This document shows, piece by piece, positions 41,036 through 49,422 of a stretch of 64,000 nt of DNA. The DNA is from Sporichthya brevicatena (GTDB taxonomy: Bacteria > Actinomycetota > Actinomycetes > Sporichthyales > Sporichthyaceae): assembly GCF_039525035.1 (NCBI RefSeq), contig NZ_BAAAHE010000044.1, positions 46,818 to 110,817 of the forward strand, in the 5' to 3' direction. Under the pieces are notes generated by a model. The model had not been told where the DNA came from, did not search any database, and was given only the letters and a program-made list of their open reading frames with translations. Within the stretch, counting starts at the first letter, position 1; the number at the start of each line of letters is the position of its first letter. Made by a program: the position numbers and the translations under genes.

Positions 41036-41863
41036 ATGGACAACGATAGCTCACCCGGTTTGGTCGATGCCAGCGGAGTTGGCGTGCTGGACAAGGCCGC
41101 CGCCGTCCTGAACGCCTTGGAGGCGGGACCGGCCACCCTCGCGTCCCTGGTGGCCGCGACCGGCCTCGCCCGCCCGACCGCGCACCGGCTGGCCGTCGCG
41201 CTCGAGCACCACCGGCTGCTCTCACGCGACATGCAGGGCCGGTTCGTCCTCGGCCCGCGCCTGGGTGAGCTCGCCGCCGCCGCGGGTGAGGACCGACTGC
41301 TCGCCGCGGCGCCCGCCGTGCTCGCGCACCTGCGCGACATCACCGGGGAGAGCGCGCAGCTCTACCGGCGTCAGGGTGATCACCGCATCTGCGTCGCGGC
41401 CGCGGAGCGTCTGTCCGGTCTGCGCGACACCGTGCCCGTCGGGGAGTCGCTGCCGATGACGGCCGGCTCCGCCGCGCAGGTGCTGCTCGCGTGGGAGGAG
41501 CCCGAGCGACTGCACCGCGGACTGCAGGGCGCGCGCTTCGAGGCAACGACGCTCGCCGCGGTGCGCCGCCGCGGGTGGGCGCAGAGCGTCTCCGAGCGCG
41601 AGGCCGGCGTCGCGTCGGTGTCCGCGCCCGTGCGCGGTCCGAGCAACCGCGTCGTCGCCGCCGTCTCCGTGTCGGGACCAATCGACCGGTTGAGCCGGCA
41701 GCCCGGGCGGCTGCACGCCGCCGCCGTCACCGCCGCGGCCGAGAAGCTCACCGAGGTGCTGCGCCGCGCGGCGGGCGGCGACCTCTCCCCCGCCCCGGAA
41801 CGCACACCCACCCGTCCGGTCGGCCGTCGACCCGCGCGACCGGGTCGGGCTGGGGGCCGCTGA
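41036..41863 (+). CDS. ndgR: IclR-family regulator of amino acid metabolism (NdgR/LtbR-like)
   Basis: 275 residues. The N-terminal winged helix-turn-helix (AAAVLNALEAGPATLASLVA, ATGLARPTAHRLAVALEHH) is followed by an IclR effector domain (ESAQLYRRQGDHRICVAAAE, SLPMTAGSAAQVLLAWEE, VSVSGPIDRLSRQ). Position divergent from leuCD identifies it as the NdgR/LtbR orthologue, which represses leucine genes. The last ~40 residues are a Pro/Arg-rich tail not typical of the family. Its stop overlaps the next gene by one codon step (TGATG). Confidence 0.9.
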   Translation: MDNDSSPGLVDASGVGVLDKAAAVLNALEAGPATLASLVAATGLARPTAHRLAVALEHHRLLSRDMQGRFVLGPRLGELAAAAGEDRLLAAAPAVLAHLRDITGESAQLYRRQGDHRICVAAAERLSGLRDTVPVGESLPMTAGSAAQVLLAWEEPERLHRGLQGARFEATTLAAVRRRGWAQSVSEREAGVASVSAPVRGPSNRVVAAVSVSGPIDRLSRQPGRLHAAAVTAAAEKLTEVLRRAAGGDLSPAPERTPTRPVGRRPARPGRAGGR

Positions 41864-42993
41864 TGCCGGGGCCGCAGGAGCCGACCGGGCAGGCACTGTC
41901 ACGCGAGACGCTCGCGGTCGTCGCGGGCCGGCCGGACCGCACCCCGGACGCCCCGCTCAACCAGCCGCTGGTGCAGGCGTCGGTCTTCCACGCCGGCGGC
42001 GACATCGAGTACGGCCGGCACGGGAACCCGACGTGGTCGGCGTTCGAGACCGCGATCGGCGCACTCGAGGGTGGGCACGGACTCGTCTTCCCGTCGGGGT
42101 TGGCCGCCGTCGGCGCGATCGTGAGCCTGGTGCCGGCCGATGCGGTCGTCGTCGTGCCGCGCCACGCGTACCTCGGGACGCTGGGGCAGCTTGGCGTCGC
42201 CGCGGGCCGCACCGGGCTGACGCTGCGCCAGGTCGACGTCGCCGACACCGACCAGGTCGTCGCGGCCTGCGACGGTGCGGACCTGGTGTTGATCGAGTCG
42301 CCGACCAACCCGGCTCTCGAGGTCGCCGACCTGCCCGCGGTGTGCGCGGCCGGTCGCGCCGCCGGCGCGTTGGTCGCCGTCGACAACACGTTCGCGACGC
42401 CGTTCGGGCAGAACCCGCTCGCGCTCGGCGCCGACGTGGTCATGCACTCCGCGACGAAGTTCCTCGCCGGGCACAGCGACGCCGTCCTCGGTGCGGTCGT
42501 GTGCACCGATGAGGACCTGCGCGACCGGATGAAGGAGCACCGCCGGCTCTCCGGCACCGCGGCCGGGGTCCTCGAGACGTGGCTCGCGCTGCGTGGCATG
42601 CGCACGCTGCACCTGCGGCTGGAACGCGCAGCCGCCAACGCGGCCGTTCTCGCACCGCGGCTCGCGGCCCACCCGGCCTGCAAGCGCGTCCGCTACCCCG
42701 GGCTGCCCGACGACCCCGGCCGCGCCCGCGCCGCCGCGCAGATGCGCACCTTCGGCGCGATCCTGTCCGTCGAGTTCGCCGACGGCCCGACCGCCGAGGC
42801 GTTCTGCGCGGCGACGAAGCTCTGGGTCAACGCGACCAGCCTCGGCGCGGTGGAGTCGACGCTCGAACGCCGCCGGCGCTGGGCCGGGGAGTCACCGTCG
42901 ATCCCGGAAGGGCTGGTCCGCCTCTCCACCGGCGTCGAGGAAGCCGAGGACCTGTGGGCCGATCTGGACCAGGCGCTGAACTCGCTGGGCTGA
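41863..42993 (+). CDS. Cys/Met metabolism PLP-dependent enzyme (cystathionine gamma-lyase-like)
   Basis: 376 residues, coupled to ndgR by a TGATG overlap. Residues of the transsulfuration family: YGRHGNPTWSAFE, FPSGLAAVGAIVSLV, ESPTNPALEVADLPAV, VDNTFATPFGQNPLALGADV and the PLP-Lys motif HSATKFLAGHSD. It could be a cystathionine gamma-lyase, gamma-synthase or methionine gamma-lyase; the fine specificity cannot be decided. Coupling to ndgR suggests sulfur amino-acid control by the same regulator. Confidence 0.85.
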   Translation: MPGPQEPTGQALSRETLAVVAGRPDRTPDAPLNQPLVQASVFHAGGDIEYGRHGNPTWSAFETAIGALEGGHGLVFPSGLAAVGAIVSLVPADAVVVVPRHAYLGTLGQLGVAAGRTGLTLRQVDVADTDQVVAACDGADLVLIESPTNPALEVADLPAVCAAGRAAGALVAVDNTFATPFGQNPLALGADVVMHSATKFLAGHSDAVLGAVVCTDEDLRDRMKEHRRLSGTAAGVLETWLALRGMRTLHLRLERAAANAAVLAPRLAAHPACKRVRYPGLPDDPGRARAAAQMRTFGAILSVEFADGPTAEAFCAATKLWVNATSLGAVESTLERRRRWAGESPSIPEGLVRLSTGVEEAEDLWADLDQALNSLG

Positions 42994-43027
42994 GCGCTCC
43001 GCCCGACCCGCGCGGCCTGACTGAGGA

Positions 43028-43456
43028 TCAGCCGGTGCTGGTCGCGCCCGGGGTCGGGATGATCCCGATCTGGTTCAGGAACGACAGCTCGTCGATGCGG
43101 TTCACGCGGTGCATGACCTTGCCGTCGACGAAGTACAGGATCGTCAGGCCCTCGATCGAAACGCCGTGCTTGGTCGGCTCCGCACCGAGGAGCTCCTCGT
43201 CGTGGAAGCCGGAGAGAGTGAACCGGGCGACGACGCGCTCACCGGCGCCGAAGAGATCGATGGTTTCGACCTCGAAGCGGCCGAGCGCGCGGAGGAGGTC
43301 GGCGTAGAACGCCTTGACGCCCTCGTAGGTCGGCGGGACCTGGGCGGGATAGCCGACGAACTGCGCGTCGGGGCTGTACATCGACATGTAGCCCTCGAGA
43401 TCGCCGTTGTTGAGGCACTCGATCGCGTGCTCGACGATGGCCACGTTGCCGCTCAT
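43028..43456 (-). CDS. SnoaL-like polyketide cyclase/NTF2-fold protein
   Basis: 142 residues from the ATG of MSGNVAIVEHAIECLNNGDL. The cone-shaped NTF2-like fold is suggested by YSPDAQFVGYPAQVPPTYEG, VKAFYADLLRALGRFEV and FVDGKVMHRVNRIDEL, patterns of SnoaL-like ester cyclases and ketosteroid isomerase relatives. Small-molecule binding or isomerisation is likely; the ligand is unknown. Third gene of the TetR-MpaB-SnoaL run (25 bases after MpaB). Confidence 0.75.
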   Translation of the reverse strand: MSGNVAIVEHAIECLNNGDLEGYMSMYSPDAQFVGYPAQVPPTYEGVKAFYADLLRALGRFEVETIDLFGAGERVVARFTLSGFHDEELLGAEPTKHGVSIEGLTILYFVDGKVMHRVNRIDELSFLNQIGIIPTPGATSTG

Positions 43457-43481
43457 GCGTCTGTCCTGCCTTCCGGTGCGA

Positions 43482-44354
43482 TCAGGCCGCCTCGGCCCGC
43501 TTGATCGCATCGTATGCGCGGGGGTTCAGGCGAACCCTCGCCGGGAGCAGCGGCCACGTCCGCCGGACCACCTCGCCCATCACCCGCAGCGCCACCTGGT
43601 CGCGGGTCCGCCACTCGAGGCCGAGGATCTCGCGGGCCTTCGGCGGCATCAGGCCGGCGCCGAGCCACCGGTTGAAGCGGGACGTCGGCCGCTCCAGCAC
43701 CTTCCAGACCGGGCCGGGGATGCCGGGCGGCGCCGGGATCGCCTGCTCGTCGGCGGACACCGCCCAGCGCGTGGTCGCGTTGTGCTCGAGCTCGTGGTCG
43801 AGCATGTGGTTGAAGTAGGCCTCGAAGTCGGCCCAGTTGTCGATCACGGGCCGCTCGGAGAGCCCGTAGCGGCGCCACCACGTGACGCCCTCCTTGACGA
43901 GTTGGTCCTTCTCCTCGTCGGTCAGCGGCGTCCCGAAGAACTCGTTGATCGCGATGATCGTCTCGACGAAGGTGACGTGGGTCCACCAGAACGTGTCGGG
44001 GTTCAGCGCCGACCAGCGGCGACCGTGGCCGTCGTCGTCGCCCTTGATCTCGCGGTGGAAGTCGCGCACCTGGGCGCCGGTGTCGTCGGGCTGGTCGTCG
44101 TAGACGACGCCGAGGATCGGCGGGATCGACCGGAACAGCCGGTCCCACGGGTTGTCGAAGAAGTTCGACTTCTGCTGCAGGGCCGAGTTCACCGCGGGGT
44201 GCATGTTCTGCAGCGTGCCGGTGCGCCACATGAACAGCAGACCGCGGCGGTCGCCGTGGTACTTCCACGTCAGCGAACCGGGGCCGAGCGGGGCGCCGGC
44301 CTTCGCATCGGAATTGACGGCGGACTTCGTCTCGCGGGGTTCGGTCGTGGTCAT
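43482..44354 (-). CDS. MpaB/Lcp-type oxygenase-family protein (DUF2236)
   Basis: 290 residues. The signature is a haem- or metal-binding helical domain containing WRTGTLQNMHPAVNSALQ, FFDNPWDRLFRSIPPI, WTHVTFVETIIAINEFFG and FNHMLDHELEHNATTRWAV. Relatives include the fungal MpaB' oxygenase (cleaves prenyl side chains) and rubber oxygenase Lcp. No substrate can be named. The start overlaps the TetR stop as ATGA, so the operon is TetR-controlled. Confidence 0.8.
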   Translation of the reverse strand: MTTTEPRETKSAVNSDAKAGAPLGPGSLTWKYHGDRRGLLFMWRTGTLQNMHPAVNSALQQKSNFFDNPWDRLFRSIPPILGVVYDDQPDDTGAQVRDFHREIKGDDDGHGRRWSALNPDTFWWTHVTFVETIIAINEFFGTPLTDEEKDQLVKEGVTWWRRYGLSERPVIDNWADFEAYFNHMLDHELEHNATTRWAVSADEQAIPAPPGIPGPVWKVLERPTSRFNRWLGAGLMPPKAREILGLEWRTRDQVALRVMGEVVRRTWPLLPARVRLNPRAYDAIKRAEAA

Positions 44355-44962
44355 CGGCGGGCCCTCCTCGTGTGCGCCGCGAGGGTGCCGGTGGCGCTCT
44401 CGCGGATCTGACGGAGCATTCGGGTCAGGGGGTAGCGCTCGGGATCCCGCACGTGGAGGCGGACCAGTTCCTCGCCGAGCATCTGATGGATGTGCGCGGC
44501 GAGTTCGGGGTCGGCGATCTCGTCCGGCAGTCGGCTGATCAGCAGCGCCTGCACGTGGGCGCGCGCCAGGGCGCGGCCGGCGGCGATGCGCTCGTGGAGC
44601 TCAGGTGGCCCGCCCTCGGGCGGGTTGAGCAGGATCGCCCAGCTCCGCGGGGCGCGCTGGACGGCGGCCACGGTCGCGCGCAGCAGCGCCTCAGCGACCT
44701 CGACGAAGTCGGCGTCGTCGGGCATCGGCGCGAGCGCCTCGGCCAGGCCGAGCATCGCGGTCGCGGTCTCGCGGTCGACGAGGGCGGACACGAGGCCGGG
44801 CAGGTCGCCGAACTGGGAGTAGATCAGCGTCCGGGTCACGCCGGCCTCGCGAGCGACGCGGTCGATGGTGGCGGCGTAGAACCCCTCGGCGATGACGACG
44901 TCCAACGTCACGTCGAGCAGCTGCTCCCGACGGGCCGCGGCGGACATCCGACGACGGGTCAC
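44351..44962 (-). CDS. TetR-family transcriptional regulator
   Basis: 203 residues from a GTG with AAGGGGG upstream. The N-terminal HTH is REQLLDVTLDVVIAEGFYAA then TIDRVAREAGVTRTLIYSQF; the rest is a helical effector domain. It overlaps the MpaB gene by four bases. A near-perfect palindrome lies 14 bases upstream of its start, in the gap to the divergent dehalogenase-like gene. It is likely a local repressor of its own operon and perhaps of the divergent gene. Confidence 0.92.
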   Translation of the reverse strand: MTRRRMSAAARREQLLDVTLDVVIAEGFYAATIDRVAREAGVTRTLIYSQFGDLPGLVSALVDRETATAMLGLAEALAPMPDDADFVEVAEALLRATVAAVQRAPRSWAILLNPPEGGPPELHERIAAGRALARAHVQALLISRLPDEIADPELAAHIHQMLGEELVRLHVRDPERYPLTRMLRQIRESATGTLAAHTRRARR

Positions 44963-44975
44963 GGGCCCCCTTCCA

Positions 44976-44996
44976 TAACTTACAATTTGTAACTTA
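44976..44996. promoter_or_regulatory. TetR operator candidate
   Basis: TAACTTACAA at 44976-44985, one centre base, then TTGTAACTTA at 44987-44996: ten-base arms with one mismatch and a perfect TTACAA/TTGTAA inner part. It is sharply AT-rich and overlaps the likely -10 region of the TetR gene. Confidence 0.7.
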
Positions 44997-45068
44997 CTCG
45001 ACGTTACGAACCGCGGACGGCCCCGTCAAGGGCTGGTTCCCGCCGCGCCGCGCTGAAACGATTCCCGC

Positions 45069-45977
45069 ATGGAGTTGCTGCGCACGCCGGACGGGTGCTT
45101 CGCCGGACTGGTCGGGTTCGACCACGAACCGCGCTACGCGGAGGTCCCCGCCGGGGACGGGCAGGCGTTGCGGATGGCCTGGGTCGAGGCCGGTCCGGCC
45201 TTCGGTCCCCCGGTCCTGCTCCTGCACGGCGAGCCGACGTGGTCCTACCTCTACCGCGGGTTGTTCGCGCCGCTGGTCGACGCGGGCCTGCGGGTGATCG
45301 CCGTCGACCTCGTCGGGTTCGGCCGGTCGGACAAGCCCGCCGAGGTGTCCGACCACACCTACGCCCGTCACGTCGAGTGGACGCGCGCGCTGCTGTTCGA
45401 CTGTCTCGACCTGCGCGACGTGACGCTGGTCGGGCAGGACTGGGGCGGGCTGATCGGGCTGCGCCTCGTCGCCGAGCACCCCGATCGCTTCGCCCGGGTT
45501 GTCGCGTCCAACACCGGGCTGCCGACCGGCGACCAGGACATGCCGGCGGTCTGGCACCGGTTCCGCGAGTCGGTGCAGTCGGCGCCGTCGCTCGACATCG
45601 GGCGCTTCGTCGCGGCCGGGTGCGTCCGCGGCCTCTCCCCCGAGGCGCGCGCCGCCTACGACGCGCCGTTCCCGGAGGAGCGCTTCAAGGCCGGTCCGCG
45701 GGCGATGCCGAGCCTCGTGCCCTACCGTCCCGACGACCCGGCGTCGGAGGCCAACCGCGCCGCGTGGAAGGTCCTGACGGCGTGGGAGCGCCCGTTCCTG
45801 ACCGCGTTCTCCGACAGCGACCCGATCACCGGCGCGATGGGCCCGATCCTGCGCCGCGCGATTCCCGGCGCCGCCGGCCTCGACCACCCGACGATCGCCA
45901 ACGCCGGCCACTTCGTCCAGGAGGACGCCCCCGCCGACCTCGCCGCCGCGGTGCTGTCGGTCATCAGGACGGAGTAA
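45069..45977 (+). CDS. Haloalkane dehalogenase-like alpha/beta hydrolase
   Basis: 302 residues. The haloalkane dehalogenase subfamily I pattern is present: oxyanion motif HGEPTWSYLYRGLF, nucleophile elbow VGQDWGGLIGLR with Asp124 followed by Trp125 (halide-stabilising), the acid in SDSDPITG and the base His in NAGHFVQEDAP. It would hydrolyse haloalkanes or a related ester or epoxide; activity is not proven. Divergent from the TetR-MpaB-SnoaL operon and sharing its operator region. Confidence 0.85.
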   Translation: MELLRTPDGCFAGLVGFDHEPRYAEVPAGDGQALRMAWVEAGPAFGPPVLLLHGEPTWSYLYRGLFAPLVDAGLRVIAVDLVGFGRSDKPAEVSDHTYARHVEWTRALLFDCLDLRDVTLVGQDWGGLIGLRLVAEHPDRFARVVASNTGLPTGDQDMPAVWHRFRESVQSAPSLDIGRFVAAGCVRGLSPEARAAYDAPFPEERFKAGPRAMPSLVPYRPDDPASEANRAAWKVLTAWERPFLTAFSDSDPITGAMGPILRRAIPGAAGLDHPTIANAGHFVQEDAPADLAAAVLSVIRTE

Positions 45978-46062
45978 CGCGCGGGAACCTAACCGGATAG
46001 CGAGTACGCAACGCGCCCCCGCGTCGGCCACGATCGAGGCCTGCGGCTTTCCGGGGGGAAAA

Positions 46063-46698
46063 GTGACGCAGCACAACGATCCAGTGGTGTCCGCCGACGT
46101 CCTGATCCGATTCGCGGACTGGATGGTGCGCGCGGTCGTCGTCGTGGTCCTGCTGTTCGCCTATCTGGCGTGGGTGGAGCGCGACCCGGTCGCGGCCCTG
46201 CCGGCGGGCGGGGCTGTCCTGGTCGCGGTCAGCGCCTGGCACCGCGTGACCCAGGCGCCGGAACCCAAGGCGGCCCGCGCGGCCGGGCCGGCGCCGGTCT
46301 CGATCGCCGACGTCGACAGGATGACGTGCCGGGAGCTGCAACTGCTCGTCGCGTCGCTGCTGCGCCGCGACGACGTCGGCGGTGTCCACGCGCCGACCTC
46401 GCGGGTCGACCTGAGCAGCGAGGTCCTCGGGCACACCCCGACGGGCCGGACGGTCCTCGTCCGGTGCCACCGCGACGCCCCGCGGCGCCGGCTCGGCGCC
46501 GCCGCCGTGCAGCGGTTTCTCGACGACACCCTCGGCGTCCGTGCCACCGACCTGCCGGTGCTCGTGACCACGGGCCGGTTCACCCGCTCCGCCCTCGCCC
46601 TCGGCGAGTCCCGCGGCCTCGTCCTGCTCGACCGCACCCAGCTCGCCACCTGGCTCACCGGCCGGCCGACCCGGCTCACCCCGCACCTCGGGGCCTGA
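46063..46698 (+). CDS. Membrane-anchored Mrr-like restriction-endonuclease-fold protein, catalytic residues degenerate
   Basis: 211 residues from GTG. Two membrane segments are at about 22-37 (VRAVVVVVLLFAYLAW) and 44-58. The remaining cytosolic domain (82-205) begins MTCRELQLLVASLLRRDD and ends VLLDRTQLATWLTG, the Mrr_cat arrangement seen in membrane-anchored nuclease-like proteins. The usual D...QxK motif is weak: the QCK-type site reads VRCHRDAP. Catalysis is therefore doubtful. Role unknown. Followed by a strong terminator. Confidence 0.6.
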   Translation: MTQHNDPVVSADVLIRFADWMVRAVVVVVLLFAYLAWVERDPVAALPAGGAVLVAVSAWHRVTQAPEPKAARAAGPAPVSIADVDRMTCRELQLLVASLLRRDDVGGVHAPTSRVDLSSEVLGHTPTGRTVLVRCHRDAPRRRLGAAAVQRFLDDTLGVRATDLPVLVTTGRFTRSALALGESRGLVLLDRTQLATWLTGRPTRLTPHLGA

Positions 46699-46740
46699 TC
46701 CCCGCGCCGGTCGGCGGCGGCCGTCCCACCCGTACCACTG

Positions 46741-46786
46741 GGGGTGACACCCTTTTTCTGCGCCAGAAAGGGTGTCACCCCTTTTT
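46741..46786 (+). terminator. Intrinsic terminator after the Mrr-like gene
   Basis: Arms 46741-46755 and 46767-46781 (ggggtgacacccttt and its complement) plus three inner pairs, then CTTTTTGG. A textbook stem with a U-run 42 bases after the stop. Confidence 0.9.
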
Positions 46787-46813
46787 GGCGGCAGAACGGG
46801 TCCCGCAAACAGA

Positions 46814-46843
46814 CGAACCCCCTGCCGAGAAGCAGGGGGTTCG
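46814..46843 (-). terminator. Terminator of the tRNA-Glu/tRNA-Gln unit
   Basis: Perfect 12-bp arms 46814-46825 and 46832-46843 (cgaaccccctgc / gcagggggttcg) with a 6-base loop, seven bases after the tRNA-Glu 3' end on the minus strand, followed by TCTGTTTG. Confidence 0.8.
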
Positions 46844-46850
46844 CTCTCTG

Positions 46851-46923
46851 TAGCCCCGACGGGATTCGAACCCGCGCTACCGCCTTGAGAGGGCGGCGTG
46901 CTAGGCCGCTACACAACGGGGCC
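46851..46923 (-). tRNA. tRNA-Glu (CTC)
   Basis: 73 bases. Acceptor GGCCCCG pairs with CGGGGCT (a G-U first pair), the anticodon loop CTCTCAA reads CTC, and the T-arm carries GGTTCGAATCC. No encoded CCA. Ends the tRNA pair and sits next to gltX, whose enzyme charges it. Confidence 0.93.
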
Positions 46924-47004
46924 AGGTGGTGCTCACGGCTTGCGCCGTGTGGTGCGCACGGGACCTTACCGGAGGGTTGTTCCGGATCGGAAATCCGCAC
47001 TGCG

Positions 47005-47076
47005 CTGGGGTACCAGGACTCGAACCTAGACTAGCTGAACCAGAATCAGCCGGGCTGCCAATTACCCCATACCCCA
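47005..47076 (-). tRNA. tRNA-Gln (CTG)
   Basis: 72 bases. Acceptor TGGGGTA pairs with TACCCCA, discriminator G. The anticodon stem-loop CTGATTCTGGTTCAG reads CTG. T-arm GGTTCGAGTCC. In organisms without GlnRS it is first mischarged with Glu by GltX, then amidated by GatCAB; the adjacent gltX fits this. Confidence 0.93.
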
Positions 47077-47141
47077 TGGGTGGTGGCTCGCCGATCGGGC
47101 TCGCGCACCGGGGATCGATGATACCGGGTCGCCGGACGTGG

Positions 47142-48617
47142 TCAGGACAGGGCGGCCAGTCCGGCGCGCAGGCGCGCCAGGGTCGCGTCCCGGCCGAGGA
47201 GCTCCATCGACTCGAACAGCGGCGGGGAGACCTTCCGGCCGGTCAGGGCGACGCGCAGGGCCCCGAACGCGACCTTGGGCTTGAGGCCCAGGCCCTCGAT
47301 CAGCGCCGCACGCAGGGCGGACTCGATGTCGGCGGCGGCGAAGGCGCTCAGCCCCTCCAGCGCGTCGATGCCGGCCTTGAGGACGGCCTCGGACTCCGGT
47401 CCCCGCATCGACGCGGCGGCGTCCGGGTCGATCGTGACGTCCGCCACGAACAGGTACCGCAGCATGTCGACGGCCTGCCCCAGCGTGACCAGCCGCTCCT
47501 GGATCAGCGGCACCGCGGCGGCGAGCGTCTCCAGCTCCGCGGGCGTCGCCGGGTCCGCGATCACCCCGGCCTCGGCGAGGAACGGGGCGACGCGGTTCGC
47601 CAACTCGGCGGAGTCGAGGCGGCGGATCCAGGCGGCGTTGATCGAGTCGAGCTTCTTGGGGTCGAAGCGCGCCGGGCTGGTGTTGACCCGGTCGAGGGTG
47701 AACGCCTGCGCGAGCTCCTCCAGCGAGAACTCCTCGCGGTCGTCGCCCATCGACCAGCCGAGCAGCGCGAGGTAGTTGCACATCGCCTCGGGCAGATAGC
47801 CGTCCGCGCGGAACTGACCGATCGTCACGGCACCGTGCCGCTTCGAGAGCTTCGAGTTGTCGTTGCCCATGACGAACGGCAGGTGCGCGAACGTCGGGAT
47901 GTCCTCGTCGGCGACGCCCATCGCGCGGTACACGGCGATCTGACGCGGGGTCGAGGAGAGCAGGTCCTCGCCGCGGACCACGTGCGTGATCTTCATCAGC
48001 ACGTCGTCGACCGCGACCGCGAGCGTGTACAGCGGCGACCCGTCGGCCCGCACCAGGACGAAGTCCGGGACGGTGCTGTTCTCGAAGGTGACCTCGCCGC
48101 GGATCAGGTCCGTGAAGGTCGTGGTGCCCGCCGGCATCCGGAAGCGGATGACCGGCTTGCGGCCCTCCGCCTCGTAGGCGGCGCGCTGCTCCGGGGCGAG
48201 GTCGCGGCTGTGCCCGTCGTAGCCGATCGGTGAGTTGGCGGCCTTCTGCCGCGCGACCCGCGCCTCGGCCTCCTCGGGGCTCTCGTAGCAGTAGTAGGCG
48301 TGCCCGGAGTCGAGGAAGCGCTGCGCCCACTCGCGGTAGATCTCCAGGCGTTGCGACTGCTGGTACGGCGCGTGGGGGCCGCCGACCTCGGGGCCCTCGT
48401 CCCAGCTCAGGCCGAGCCACCGCATCGACTCCACCGCCGCGGCGATGTACTCCGGCGTGACGCGGGACTGATCCGTGTCCTCGATGCGGAACACGAACGT
48501 CCCGCCGGTGTGCCGGGCGTACGCCCAGTCGTAGAGCGCCGTGCGGATGTTGCCGACGTGCAGGTCGCCGCTCGGGGACGGGGCGAACCGGACACGCACG
48601 TTGCTGTTCGCGCTCAT
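47142..48617 (-). CDS. gltX: Glutamate--tRNA ligase
   Basis: 491 residues. It attaches Glu to tRNA-Glu and probably tRNA-Gln. Class I marks: RFAPSPSGDLHVGNIRTALY (HIGH variant HVGN) and KLSKRHGAVTIGQFRADG (KMSKS variant LSKR). Its start overlaps the stop of the fumarylacetoacetase-family gene (ATGA). tRNA-Gln and tRNA-Glu follow within about 65 and 220 bases on the same strand. Confidence 0.97.
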   Translation of the reverse strand: MSANSNVRVRFAPSPSGDLHVGNIRTALYDWAYARHTGGTFVFRIEDTDQSRVTPEYIAAAVESMRWLGLSWDEGPEVGGPHAPYQQSQRLEIYREWAQRFLDSGHAYYCYESPEEAEARVARQKAANSPIGYDGHSRDLAPEQRAAYEAEGRKPVIRFRMPAGTTTFTDLIRGEVTFENSTVPDFVLVRADGSPLYTLAVAVDDVLMKITHVVRGEDLLSSTPRQIAVYRAMGVADEDIPTFAHLPFVMGNDNSKLSKRHGAVTIGQFRADGYLPEAMCNYLALLGWSMGDDREEFSLEELAQAFTLDRVNTSPARFDPKKLDSINAAWIRRLDSAELANRVAPFLAEAGVIADPATPAELETLAAAVPLIQERLVTLGQAVDMLRYLFVADVTIDPDAAASMRGPESEAVLKAGIDALEGLSAFAAADIESALRAALIEGLGLKPKVAFGALRVALTGRKVSPPLFESMELLGRDATLARLRAGLAALS

Positions 48618-49390
48618 CGCGCCACCACCGAGTTCGTCAGGGTGCCGATGCCCTCCACCGTCACCGCCACCGCGTCACCAGGCTTCATCGGGCCCACGCC
48701 GGCGGGGGTCCCGGTCAGGATCACGTCGCCCGGAAGCAGCGTCATCACGGACGTGATGTACGCGACCAGGTCCGGGACCTTGTGCACCATCTGCGAAGTC
48801 CGCCCGGCCTGCTTGGTCTCACCGTTGAGCGTCGTCGTCACCGCGAGATCGCTGACGTCGAGGTCGGTCTCGATCCACGGACCCAGCGGGCAGAAGGTGT
48901 CGAAGCCCTTCGCCCGCGTCCACTGGTCGTCGCTTCGCTGCAGGTCCCGCGCCGTGACGTCGTTGCCGACGGTGTAGCCGAATATCACCTCGGGCACCCG
49001 CTCGACCGGGACGTCCCGGCACAGGCGGCCGATCACGACCGCGAGCTCGCCCTCGTAGTGCACCTCGGTCGACTGCGCCGGGTACCCGATCGCGTCGCCG
49101 GGCGAGATCACCGTCGTGTTCGGTTTGAGGAACAACAGCGGCTCGGCCGGCACGTCGTTGCCGAGCTCGGCCGCGTGGTCGGCGTAGTTCCGCCCGATGC
49201 CGACGACCTTGCTCCGCGGGATGACCGGCGCCAGCAGCTTCACGTCCCCGAGCGGAACGTGCTGCCCCGTTGGCTTGACCGGCGTGTACATCGGGTCGCC
49301 CTCGACGACGGCGACGACCTCGGAGCCGGGGTCGCCCTCGATCACGCCGAAGTACTGGGAATTCTCGTAGGTGAACCGCGCAATTCGCAC
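48614..49390 (-). CDS. Fumarylacetoacetate hydrolase-family protein
   Basis: 258 residues from GTG. FAH-fold metal site residues are in [15 protein letters not shown] (two Glu) with an Asp in [30 protein letters not shown] is the family N-terminal block. Members hydrolyse or decarboxylate oxo-acids such as acylpyruvates; the substrate here is unknown. Coupled to gltX by a four-base overlap, a pairing common in actinobacteria but unexplained. Confidence 0.88.
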   Translation of the reverse strand: MRIARFTYENSQYFGVIEGDPGSEVVAVVEGDPMYTPVKPTGQHVPLGDVKLLAPVIPRSKVVGIGRNYADHAAELGNDVPAEPLLFLKPNTTVISPGDAIGYPAQSTEVHYEGELAVVIGRLCRDVPVERVPEVIFGYTVGNDVTARDLQRSDDQWTRAKGFDTFCPLGPWIETDLDVSDLAVTTTLNGETKQAGRTSQMVHKVPDLVAYITSVMTLLPGDVILTGTPAGVGPMKPGDAVAVTVEGIGTLTNSVVAR

Positions 49391-49422
49391 CCACGGAGGC
49401 TACCCGGCGGCCGGAACGCAGA

